A stretch of 7,625 nt of DNA, taken from positions 1-7,625 of the forward strand of contig JAOQAL010000616.1 of NCBI GenBank assembly GCA_025963615.1, given 5' to 3'. The position numbers and the translations under genes were made by a program. Numbering within the stretch: the first letter of the stretch is position 1; every line of letters begins with the position of its first letter. Positions 1 through 5,603 of the stretch are shown in pieces. The notes beneath the pieces are model-generated. The model did not search any database, was not told the DNA's origin, and saw nothing but the letters and a program-made list of their open reading frames with translations. This DNA is from Chitinophagaceae bacterium (GTDB lineage: Bacteria; Bacteroidota; Bacteroidia; Chitinophagales; Chitinophagaceae).

Positions 1-604
1 AACCAAAACTGGCGCCCAATTTTTTTATGTCTACCTTATTCACCCCACGTCCAATTTCTTCATCCGGAGTAAATAAAATTTTTATGGCCCAATGTCTTAC
101 CTCAGGATGCTGCGATAAATAATTTGCCAGGTCCATAATAATGGCGACACCTGCCTTATTATCAGCGCCCAGCAGTGTTTTTCCTGATGCTGTAATAATA
201 TCTTCGCCAATTTTTTGCAGCAAATAAGGATGCTCCCGGGCAGTAATTACCTGGGTTGTATCTTCTGGCAGCACGATGTCCTTGCCGTCATAACCCACAT
301 GAATGATGGGTTTAACACCGTTGCCTGTACAATCAGGCGCCGTATCTACATGCGAACAAAAGCAAATCACCGGAACTTCTTTGTCCGTATTGGAAGGGAT
401 TGTTGCATACACATAACCCAATTCGTCCAGGTGCGCATCCTGCAACCCAATCTGTTTTAACTCATCAACCAGTAACCTGCTGAGATTTTTTTGCTTTTCC
501 GTTGATGGAACCGATGATAATTGCGGGTCACTTTGTGTGTCTATCTGAACATATTTTATAAATCGTCCGGCAACCGTAAACAAATATTTTTTATCTATAC
601 CCAT
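1..604 (-). CDS. pepT: Peptidase T (tripeptide aminopeptidase), N-terminal half, cut by window edge
   Basis: Zinc-dependent M20-family aminopeptidase that removes the N-terminal residue from tripeptides in the cytoplasm. Reading leftward from ATG at 604-602 gives 201 residues with no stop; the rest of the gene (lid domain end and last zinc ligand) lies beyond base 1. Visible metal site: SHVDTAPD at residues 84-91 (H85 and D87), LLGADNKAG at 144-152 (bridging D148) and TPDEEIGRG at 179-187 (E182 as general base, E183 as ligand). These align with H78/D80/D140/E173/E174 of E. coli PepT. The start is the only Met that keeps the usual short N-terminus before the helix and the DTQSD block (22-26). 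The usual second Asp in GADDKAG is Asn149 here. No Shine-Dalgarno is seen. A terminator just upstream (624-658) suggests the gene is transcribed independently of the FKBP gene. Family call is very secure. Confidence 0.96.
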   Translation of the reverse strand, partial: MGIDKKYLFTVAGRFIKYVQIDTQSDPQLSSVPSTEKQKNLSRLLVDELKQIGLQDAHLDELGYVYATIPSNTDKEVPVICFCSHVDTAPDCTGNGVKPIIHVGYDGKDIVLPEDTTQVITAREHPYLLQKIGEDIITASGKTLLGADNKAGVAIIMDLANYLSQHPEVRHWAIKILFTPDEEIGRGVNKVDIKKLGASFG

Positions 605-614
605 TTTATGAAAT

Positions 615-622
615 CAAATCTA
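615..622 (-). promoter_or_regulatory. Possible Bacteroidota -7 box for pepT
   Basis: On the minus strand the bases read TAGATTTG, an exact match to the Bacteroidota -7 consensus TAnnTTTG. It lies directly after the U-tract of the hairpin at 634-658 and 10 bases before the pepT start codon. No TTTG-type -33 element is found at the usual distance, and the implied leader would be only a few bases long, so this is a weak call. Confidence 0.3.
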
Positions 623-623
623 T

Positions 624-658
624 AAATAAAAATGGCTTGTGATCATTAACCACAAACC
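624..658 (-). terminator. Probable rho-independent terminator downstream of the FKBP gene
   Basis: Read on the minus strand, GGTTTGTG (658-651) pairs with CACAAGCC (641-634), an 8-bp stem with one G-U pair and a 9-base loop. It is followed by ATTTTTATTT (633-624). It lies about 90 bases after the FKBP stop and 20 bases before the pepT start. The plus strand lacks a U-tract after the stem, so the signal is directional. The stem is only moderately stable. Confidence 0.55.
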
Positions 659-674
659 ATAATCCGGTAGCTGT

Positions 675-728
675 CCTGCCTGGCCGGCGCCAAAGGCTAT
701 GCCGCCGAAGGGCGGCAGGCAGGGCCGG
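675..728. repeat. GC-rich palindromic intergenic element
   Basis: The element sits between the FKBP stop and its terminator. An inner perfect inverted repeat GCCGCC-GAAG-GGCGGC (701-716) forms a 6-bp stem with a 4-base loop. An outer pair CCTGCCTG (675-682) and CAGGCAGG (716-723) could enclose it, although the two share base 716. GGCCGGC (682-688) and GGGCCGGG (722-729) are further partly symmetric GC blocks. The composition contrasts sharply with the A/T-rich flanks. CCTGCC/GGCAGG palindromes of this kind are known to recur between genes in some Bacteroidota genomes; whether this copy is repeated here cannot be seen from one window. In FKBP mRNA it would form a strong 3' UTR hairpin. Confidence 0.6.
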
Positions 729-747
729 GAAATAAACTATAAACCCT

Positions 748-1203
748 TTATGGCATAATAATCAGCGACTTGGGGCCAACTATTTCTACCAGTTCAATAT
801 CGAATATAAGGTCTTGTCCAGCCAAGGGATGGTTCGCATCCAGCAATACGGCATCCTCTTTCAATTCTACCACCACGACCTGGAATTGCTGACCTGTTTC
901 ATTACTCATCATCAGCGGCATGCCTTCTTCAATCTGCATGTCAGCGGGCAGCCGTTCTTTCGGAAATTCTACCAGCATTTCATCATTCCGCGGTCCATAC
1001 GCGTCCTCCACCGGAATATTCACGGTTTTCTTATCGCCCACAACCATACCCGTTACACCATCGTCGAAACCTTTGATCACCATGCCCTTACCCACTTCAA
1101 ACTCAAGCGGATCGCGGCCTTCAGAACTATCAAACGTTTCGCCATTCGTTAATTTACCATGATAGTGAACTTTTACTTTATCACCATTTTTAACCTGTTG
1201 CAT
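748..1203 (-). CDS. slyD: FKBP-type peptidyl-prolyl cis-trans isomerase, SlyD-like
   Basis: Cytoplasmic prolyl isomerase and folding chaperone of 151 residues. The FKBP core is split, as in SlyD: residues 1-69 carry VHYHGKLTNGETFDSS (12-27), PLEFEVGKG (32-40) and GFDDGVTGM (45-53), and residues about 123-141 return to the core with NHPLAGQDLIFDIELVEI. Between them (about 70-120) lies the insert-in-flap chaperone domain, starting after DAYGPRND and containing FPKERLP and the QFQVVVVEL strand. The His/Cys-rich metal-binding tail of E. coli SlyD is absent; the protein ends ten residues after the last strand. Tail-less SlyD-like proteins are common, so the symbol marks family rather than proven metallochaperone function. 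The start directly precedes the first strand; the leader is A/T-rich without a Shine-Dalgarno. It is divergent from the NamZ gene and followed by a palindromic element and a terminator. Confidence 0.93.
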   Translation of the reverse strand: MQQVKNGDKVKVHYHGKLTNGETFDSSEGRDPLEFEVGKGMVIKGFDDGVTGMVVGDKKTVNIPVEDAYGPRNDEMLVEFPKERLPADMQIEEGMPLMMSNETGQQFQVVVVELKEDAVLLDANHPLAGQDLIFDIELVEIVGPKSLIIMP

Positions 1204-1483
1204 AATTTTTAGTTTTTTAAGTCAGTTCCCCTATCCCAACCCAGCCGTTCATTTAGTCAGCAATGGTGGCTATTCTCTGCTGTTGCACGCTTGTACTTTT
1301 ACAACCCGGCAGTTAGCAGGGTTTACGGAACAAGTTTGAGATTCAGCGGGAGAAATAAGAAAAAACGAGGCGGCAAGATACCTAATTTATTAAAAAAAAC
1401 CACCCAAATATTTATTAAAATCCCGGGCATTTTTTGCAGAAATTTGCACACAGTTTTCTTATAACCACAGCAAAAACACTTTA
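1204..1483. other. Divergent intergenic spacer, 280 bp
   Basis: No credible coding region is seen on either strand, and no tRNA-like cloverleaf. It separates the divergent FKBP and NamZ genes and should hold both promoters. Two small adjacent inverted repeats are present: TTGTA-CTTT-TACAA (1291-1304) and AACCC...GGGTT (1303-1323), the latter extended inward by a GC/GC pair after one G-A mismatch. Neither is followed by a U-tract. The half nearest the NamZ gene is A/T-rich (1375-1435). No perfect TAnnTTTG box was found on either strand. Confidence 0.6.
1439..1446 (+). promoter_or_regulatory. Candidate -7 box for the namZ-fmt-DUF1080 run
   Basis: GAAATTTG followed by C matches five of the six fixed bases of the Bacteroidota -7 consensus TAnnTTTG. 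It lies 37 bases before the ATG at 1484, giving a leader of about 30 bases. A -33 TTTG at proper spacing is not seen, so this is only a candidate. Confidence 0.25.
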
Positions 1484-2749
1484 ATGAAATTACATTTAAT
1501 TATTACCGGCCTTGCCTTGTGCTTCCTGAGCTGCGCCGCACAAAAAAAAGAGGCAACCGGGATAGCAGATGCAACATCCGGTACCCGCATCCTGGCCGGA
1601 GCAGAACGGATCGCTGTTTACCTGCCATTAATAAAAGGCAAACGAGTCGGTATTTTTGCTAACCAGACCTCCCTGGTAGGCAACACGCACCTGGTTGATA
1701 CTTTACAAAAGCTGGGAGTGAATATTAAAGTAATTTTTGGACCCGAGCATGGCTTTCGCGGCAATGCCTCGGCTGGTGAGCATATCGGAAACGAGAAAGA
1801 TGCAAAGACCGGTATCAATGTGGTTTCATTATACGGAAACAAACGCAAGCCATCGGCGGAAGATTTGAAAGAAATAGACGTACTCATTTTTGATATACAG
1901 GATGCCGGTGTCCGTTTTTATACTTATATATCATCACTGCAGGATTTTATGGAGGCTGCTTTGGAAAACAATAAACCCTTAATGATTCTTGACCGGCCCA
2001 ATCCCAATGGATTTTATGTAGATGGCCCTGTGCTGGACCTGAAATTCAAATCATTTATTGGTATGCAACCCGTGCCGGTCGTGTATGGAATGACAATAGG
2101 GGAATATGCTTTTTTAATCGCCGGAGAAAAATGGTTATCAGAAAAAGCAAATGAAAAGTACAGGTATTATTTAAAGGCTGAAAACTCCGCCGATACGGCC
2201 TTTCATTTCCAGGTAATTAAATGTGAAGGTTACACACATAAGAGTAAATATCTCTTACCGGTACGCACATCGCCCAATTTACCGGAAATGCAGTCTGTTT
2301 ATCTTTATCCTTCTACCTGTTTTTTTGAAGGCACCGTTTTAAGTGAAGGAAGAGGAACTCCCAAACCTTTCCAGGTCTTCGGTGATCCTTCGCTGCCAAA
2401 GAATCTTTACTCTTTTACACCACAGCCCAATGAAGGCGCTAAAAGTTCCAAGCATTATGGAGAAAAATGCTACGGCTGGAATTTGTCCGGAACCATAGAG
2501 GAAGTGTTAGCAAAAGTTGATAACCAGATCCAGTTAAAATGGTTACTGGAAGCTTACCGTTTATTTCCCGTGAAAGACAGTTTTTTTCTAAAAAATAATT
2601 TCATCAATAGACTGGCCGGGAATGACGAACTCAAGCAACAGGTAAAGGATGGAAAAACGGAAATAGAAATAAAAGAAAGCTGGGAACCGAAGCTCAAACA
2701 ATTTAAGGCAATCAGAAAGAAATATTTATTGTACGAGGATTTTGAGTAA
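1484..2749 (+). CDS. namZ: NamZ-family (DUF1343) exo-beta-N-acetylmuramidase lipoprotein
   Basis: The NamZ family (formerly DUF1343, CAZy GH171) releases N-acetylmuramic acid from the non-reducing end of peptidoglycan fragments, as shown for Bacillus subtilis and Tannerella forsythia members. This copy has 421 residues. A lipoprotein signal spans 1-16, with a lipobox FLSC and lipidated Cys17, so the enzyme should be anchored facing the periplasm. Family motifs follow: GKRVGIFANQTS (52-63), the hallmark FGPEHGFRG (85-93), IFDIQDAGVRFYTY (135-148), ILDRPNPNG (168-176), PVVYGMTIGE (198-207), TSPNLP (262-267) and FEGTVLSEGRGT (281-292). Acidic residues E88, E282 and E288 lie in conserved blocks, but I do not assign the catalytic pair. 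The start is the only one giving a signal peptide. It is first in a probable operon with fmt and the DUF1080 gene. It probably serves wall recycling or scavenging of muropeptide sugars; the substrate of this copy is inferred from the family. Confidence 0.92.
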   Translation: MKLHLIITGLALCFLSCAAQKKEATGIADATSGTRILAGAERIAVYLPLIKGKRVGIFANQTSLVGNTHLVDTLQKLGVNIKVIFGPEHGFRGNASAGEHIGNEKDAKTGINVVSLYGNKRKPSAEDLKEIDVLIFDIQDAGVRFYTYISSLQDFMEAALENNKPLMILDRPNPNGFYVDGPVLDLKFKSFIGMQPVPVVYGMTIGEYAFLIAGEKWLSEKANEKYRYYLKAENSADTAFHFQVIKCEGYTHKSKYLLPVRTSPNLPEMQSVYLYPSTCFFEGTVLSEGRGTPKPFQVFGDPSLPKNLYSFTPQPNEGAKSSKHYGEKCYGWNLSGTIEEVLAKVDNQIQLKWLLEAYRLFPVKDSFFLKNNFINRLAGNDELKQQVKDGKTEIEIKESWEPKLKQFKAIRKKYLLYEDFE

Positions 2750-2810
2750 CCCTTAACCAATGATTAAATACGAGCTAAAAATAAAAGAACAGGAAACCAC
2801 GACATTTAAT

Positions 2811-3755
2811 ATGGCCCTTGCCGCTTTGCGCATTGTGTTCATGGGTACTCCCGAATTCGCGGTAGCTTCCCTGGATGCATTGGTAAAAGCAGGTTGTACC
2901 ATCGTGGGCGTCATCACCGCACCGGATAAACCAGCAGGCCGCGGCATGAAGCTGACCGAAAGCGCTGTAAAAAAATATGCAGTTGAACATGGATTAAATG
3001 TTCTTCAACCCGAAAAACTGAAGAATGCAACATTTTTAGAAGAATTAAAATCATTGCATGCCGATTTGCAAATTGTAGTGGCTTTTCGTATGCTGCCGGA
3101 ATCAGTGTGGAAGATGCCATCGAAAGGAACTATTAATTTACATGGTTCTTTGCTGCCTCAATACCGCGGTGCCGCGCCGATCAACTGGGCTGTCATAAAT
3201 GGAGAAAAAGAGACGGGCGTTACTACATTTAAGTTGAAACAGGAAATTGATACCGGTGATATCCTTTTACAGGAAAGTTTTCCCATTGGCGACAATGAAA
3301 CCGCGGGTGAGGTACACGATAGAATGAAGGAGATCGGGGCGAAGCTTTTGGTGAAAACTGTGATCGGCCTTGCGGGCAACACGTTAAAAGAAACATCCCA
3401 AAATTCGCAGCCTGCAACTCCCCACACCATACTGAAACATGCCCCAAAAATTTTTACTGAAACCTGCAAAATAGATTGGACTAAGACCGTTGCAGAAGTT
3501 CATAATTTAATCAGGGGCCTCTCCCCTTTTCCCGGCGCATTCACTCACCTGAAAGACAAGATGCTTAAAATTTACCGAAGTGATAAAAACAGTGATGGTC
3601 AGACGGGCATTGACAGACCCGCAATGCAAACCGATGGAAAAACATTTTTAAAATTCGCCTGCGCCGATGGATATATTTTTGTCAAAGAACTGCAACTGGA
3701 AGGAAAGAAAAAAATGAGCATCGAAGATTTTTTGCGTGGCCATTCCTTTGAATAA
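2811..3755 (+). CDS. fmt: Methionyl-tRNA formyltransferase
   Basis: Transfers a formyl group from 10-formyl-tetrahydrofolate to Met-tRNA(fMet) before translation initiation, in the cytoplasm. From ATG 2811 the protein has 314 residues, the normal family length, and opens LRIVFMGTPEFAV (6-18) as Fmt proteins do. An in-frame ATG at 2760, 11 bases after the namZ stop, would add 17 residues (starting MIKYELK) with no family counterpart; I reject it but cannot exclude it. The formyltransferase domain carries the folate-site block GTINLHGSLLPQYRGAAPIN (106-125) with catalytic N109 and H111, and D147 in KQEIDTGDIL. The C-terminal tRNA-binding domain starts near HAPKI and includes GLSPFPGAFT. No Shine-Dalgarno precedes either start. 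It lies between namZ and a secreted DUF1080 gene, 14 bases before the latter; fmt often pairs with def elsewhere, and no def is seen here. Confidence 0.97.
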   Translation: MALAALRIVFMGTPEFAVASLDALVKAGCTIVGVITAPDKPAGRGMKLTESAVKKYAVEHGLNVLQPEKLKNATFLEELKSLHADLQIVVAFRMLPESVWKMPSKGTINLHGSLLPQYRGAAPINWAVINGEKETGVTTFKLKQEIDTGDILLQESFPIGDNETAGEVHDRMKEIGAKLLVKTVIGLAGNTLKETSQNSQPATPHTILKHAPKIFTETCKIDWTKTVAEVHNLIRGLSPFPGAFTHLKDKMLKIYRSDKNSDGQTGIDRPAMQTDGKTFLKFACADGYIFVKELQLEGKKKMSIEDFLRGHSFE

Positions 3756-3769
3756 TTTAACTTTCAAGT

Positions 3770-4564
3770 ATGAAATACCTGTTACTGCCAATTTTTATAT
3801 TGGCTATTATTTTTTCATCCGCCCAGGATACCCGGAAATGGACCCAACTTTTTAATGGTAAAAACCTGGATGGCTGGACCGTTAAAATAAGCAAACATGA
3901 TCTGAACGATAATTTCGGAAACACTTTTCGCGTGAAAGATGGGAAGATGCTGGTGTCTTATGATCAGTATAAAACATTCGATGACCAGTTTGGTCATATC
4001 TTTTATAAAACGCCTTATTCTTATTATTTGTTGGCTGTAGAATACCGTTTTGTTGGCAAACAGGTTGCAGGCGGTGCCGAATGGGCTTATAAAAACAGCG
4101 GCATCATGCTTCATTGCCAGGCGCCTTCTACTATGCTGAAAGACCAGGATTTCCCTATTTCGATAGAAGATCAATTGCTGGGTGGTGACTCAACCGGAGA
4201 AAGATCTACCTGTAACCTTTGTACGCCCGGTACAAACGTTGAAATGGATGGCAAGTTATTTACACCCCATTGCATTAATTCCAGGTCTAAAACTTTTCGC
4301 AATGAGGAATGGGTAAGAGCAGAAGTATTGGTATTGGGTGACTCTGTTATAAAACAAATTGCAGACGGAGACACCGTCCTGATTTATCAAAAACCTCAAA
4401 TAGGTGGTGGTAATGTCAGTAATTATGATAAAGCAGTAAAGAAAGATGGTCAACTACTGAAAAGCGGCTATATTTCATTGCAAAGCGAAAGCCACCCGGT
4501 TGAATTCAGGAAAGTTGAAATTATAGACCTGGAAAAGGAATTTACCCAAAAGAAACAAAAGTAA
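3770..4564 (+). CDS. Secreted 3-keto-disaccharide hydrolase/DUF1080-family protein
   Basis: Protein of 264 residues with an N-terminal signal peptide (hydrophobic 3-16, likely cleavage after SSA at 18), so it is exported. The mature part is a concanavalin-like beta-sandwich of the 3-keto-disaccharide hydrolase family (PF06439, DUF1080). Visible hallmarks are LFNGKNLDGWTV (27-38) near the start, FRVKDGKM (53-60), NSGIMLHCQ (109-117), ISIEDQLLGG (130-139), NLCTPGTNVEMDGKLFTPHC (149-168) and the closing ESHPVEFRKVEI (240-251). Characterised relatives act on glycosides oxidised at C3 (hydrolysis, or lyase/hydratase steps), but many are untested, so the reaction here is inferred. Cys148, Cys151 and Cys168 lie in a conserved loop and could form a disulfide or bind metal. 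The gene follows fmt by 14 bases and is convergent with the LysM gene, only 23 bases apart. No oxidoreductase partner is in the window. Confidence 0.88.
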   Translation: MKYLLLPIFILAIIFSSAQDTRKWTQLFNGKNLDGWTVKISKHDLNDNFGNTFRVKDGKMLVSYDQYKTFDDQFGHIFYKTPYSYYLLAVEYRFVGKQVAGGAEWAYKNSGIMLHCQAPSTMLKDQDFPISIEDQLLGGDSTGERSTCNLCTPGTNVEMDGKLFTPHCINSRSKTFRNEEWVRAEVLVLGDSVIKQIADGDTVLIYQKPQIGGGNVSNYDKAVKKDGQLLKSGYISLQSESHPVEFRKVEIIDLEKEFTQKKQK

Positions 4565-4587
4565 AATCTGAAGCAGGATATCGTTCA

Positions 4588-5562
4588 TTAATAATTCACC
4601 TTCACGATAAACTTATCCGTTTCGGGTATTTCCAATGCCGAAGCAGCGGCATTACTGATTCGTAGATTAAGCCCCTGGTTCTGCCGTATGCCGCTCATTT
4701 GCCCCAACACTTTGGCATAAACTTCTTTATTATTATTGGGATTGATAACTTTTATAATAGTTCCGGGCTCAATGCCATCAATCAAAGCATAGAATTTAGC
4801 ATCATTCCAGCCACTGGTTGTTTTGAATATTCCCGAAGTAACTGTTTCTTCTTTTGACAAAGGATATATTTTAACCTGCTCCACAAAACTGGCTTTGAAA
4901 TACCCATCCCCGGAACCGCTGTTTTGAACCACCTGTTTCAAAGGCTCTTGTTCTTTGGGTTCTTCTTTTACAATTGACTTTGGATCTTCCTTTACCGGAT
5001 CTATCTTCACGGGCGCTGAAACAACAGGTTCGTTTTCCTTTACCGGTTGCTCAATAACTGGTTGTTTTTTTTCTCCGTTGGCGGGTTTTGTTTTAGCCGT
5101 TTCATTATTTAAAGCTATAGGCGCTTCACTCACCAGGTAACCAATAACTAACTTTGTGCCTGCGGAAATATTATCAGTTGAAAGATTATTTAAACGGCGA
5201 AGATCTTCGGAAGATGTTTTACTGATAGAAGTAATGGCGCCAACTGTTTGCTTCGCGGTTGATTGATAATAAACAGGAATACCATTTGTCTTTTTGTGAA
5301 CAAAGTTGGTATCGGAAAGCGGAATATTCACCAATTGGCCCAGGCTTAATCCTTTTGTCATATCCAGGCCATTAAAGGCAGCCAGCCGCTTGGGGTGAAC
5401 ATTAAATTCCCGGCCAATAGAATAGAAATTTTCTTTTGCCGCTACCTTATGTTCTACAAACAAACCTTTGGCACCCACGTTGACATTGAATTCTTTCGGT
5501 TGAGAAAAAGACCAAAGTACAAAAGCAAGGAACGCAAAAGTCAAAAGGAACGGCTTTTTCAT
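4588..5562 (-). CDS. Secreted LysM protein with C-terminal RlpA-like domain
   Basis: Exported protein of 324 residues, probably peptidoglycan-associated. The signal peptide covers residues 1-20 (KK then a hydrophobic core, ending SFSQ). A first LysM spans about 36-82 (VEHKVAAKENFYSIGREF... to GQLVNIPL). A second, more diverged LysM-like segment covers about 97-142 (YYQSTAKQTVGAITS... to GTKLVIGYL). Next comes a Pro/Glu/Lys/Val-rich linker (about 155-210), likely extended and spanning the periplasm or wall. The C-terminal part (about 219-324) resembles the RlpA-like double-psi beta-barrel: TSGIFKTTSGWNDAKFYAL, PGTIIKVINPNNNKEVYAKVLG and LRISNAAASALEI. This arrangement recurs in Bacteroidota. 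Whether it cuts glycan, as some RlpA proteins do, or only binds it is not known; I do not recognise a catalytic pair. It lies 41 bases after the RsmF-like gene on the same strand and may have its own promoter (5581-5588). Confidence 0.85.
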   Translation of the reverse strand: MKKPFLLTFAFLAFVLWSFSQPKEFNVNVGAKGLFVEHKVAAKENFYSIGREFNVHPKRLAAFNGLDMTKGLSLGQLVNIPLSDTNFVHKKTNGIPVYYQSTAKQTVGAITSISKTSSEDLRRLNNLSTDNISAGTKLVIGYLVSEAPIALNNETAKTKPANGEKKQPVIEQPVKENEPVVSAPVKIDPVKEDPKSIVKEEPKEQEPLKQVVQNSGSGDGYFKASFVEQVKIYPLSKEETVTSGIFKTTSGWNDAKFYALIDGIEPGTIIKVINPNNNKEVYAKVLGQMSGIRQNQGLNLRISNAAASALEIPETDKFIVKVNY

Positions 5563-5580
5563 TTATCAAAATTTGGGCTA

Positions 5581-5588
5581 CAAAGATG
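5581..5588 (-). promoter_or_regulatory. Candidate -7 box for the LysM/RlpA-like gene
   Basis: On the minus strand the bases read CATCTTTG, five of six fixed bases of TAnnTTTG (compare the common TATCTTTG form), 18 bases before the start codon within the 41-base gap after the methyltransferase stop. No convincing -33 TTTG is seen upstream. It would allow transcription separate from the upstream gene; co-transcription is the alternative. Confidence 0.3.
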
Positions 5589-5603
5589 CGGAAATAAACA
5601 GAA

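Noticed and set aside
215..460. Open frame of 81 codons on the plus strand, opposite pepT
   Set aside because: It is entirely inside the peptidase T frame, which carries intact catalytic motifs on the other strand.
675..728. Insertion sequence end or transposon remnant
   Set aside because: There is no transposase fragment, no paired terminal repeat elsewhere in the window and no target duplication; a short palindromic intergenic element fits better.
814..1152. Open frame of 112 codons on the plus strand, opposite FKBP
   Set aside because: It is antisense to a clearly coding gene, has no family features and no leader; it is a by-product of FKBP codon use.
3758..3765. TAACTTTC as an internal promoter before the DUF1080 gene
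   Set aside because: One mismatch to TAnnTTTG, no correctly spaced -33 element, and it would leave almost no leader in a 14-base gap; co-transcription is simpler.
3815..4174. Open frame of 119 codons on the minus strand, opposite the DUF1080 gene
   Set aside because: The plus strand has a signal peptide and family motifs throughout; the antisense frame has none.
4565..4587. Bidirectional terminator between the convergent DUF1080 and LysM genes
   Set aside because: The 23-base gap contains only the short palindrome GATATC and no stem followed by a T run in either direction.
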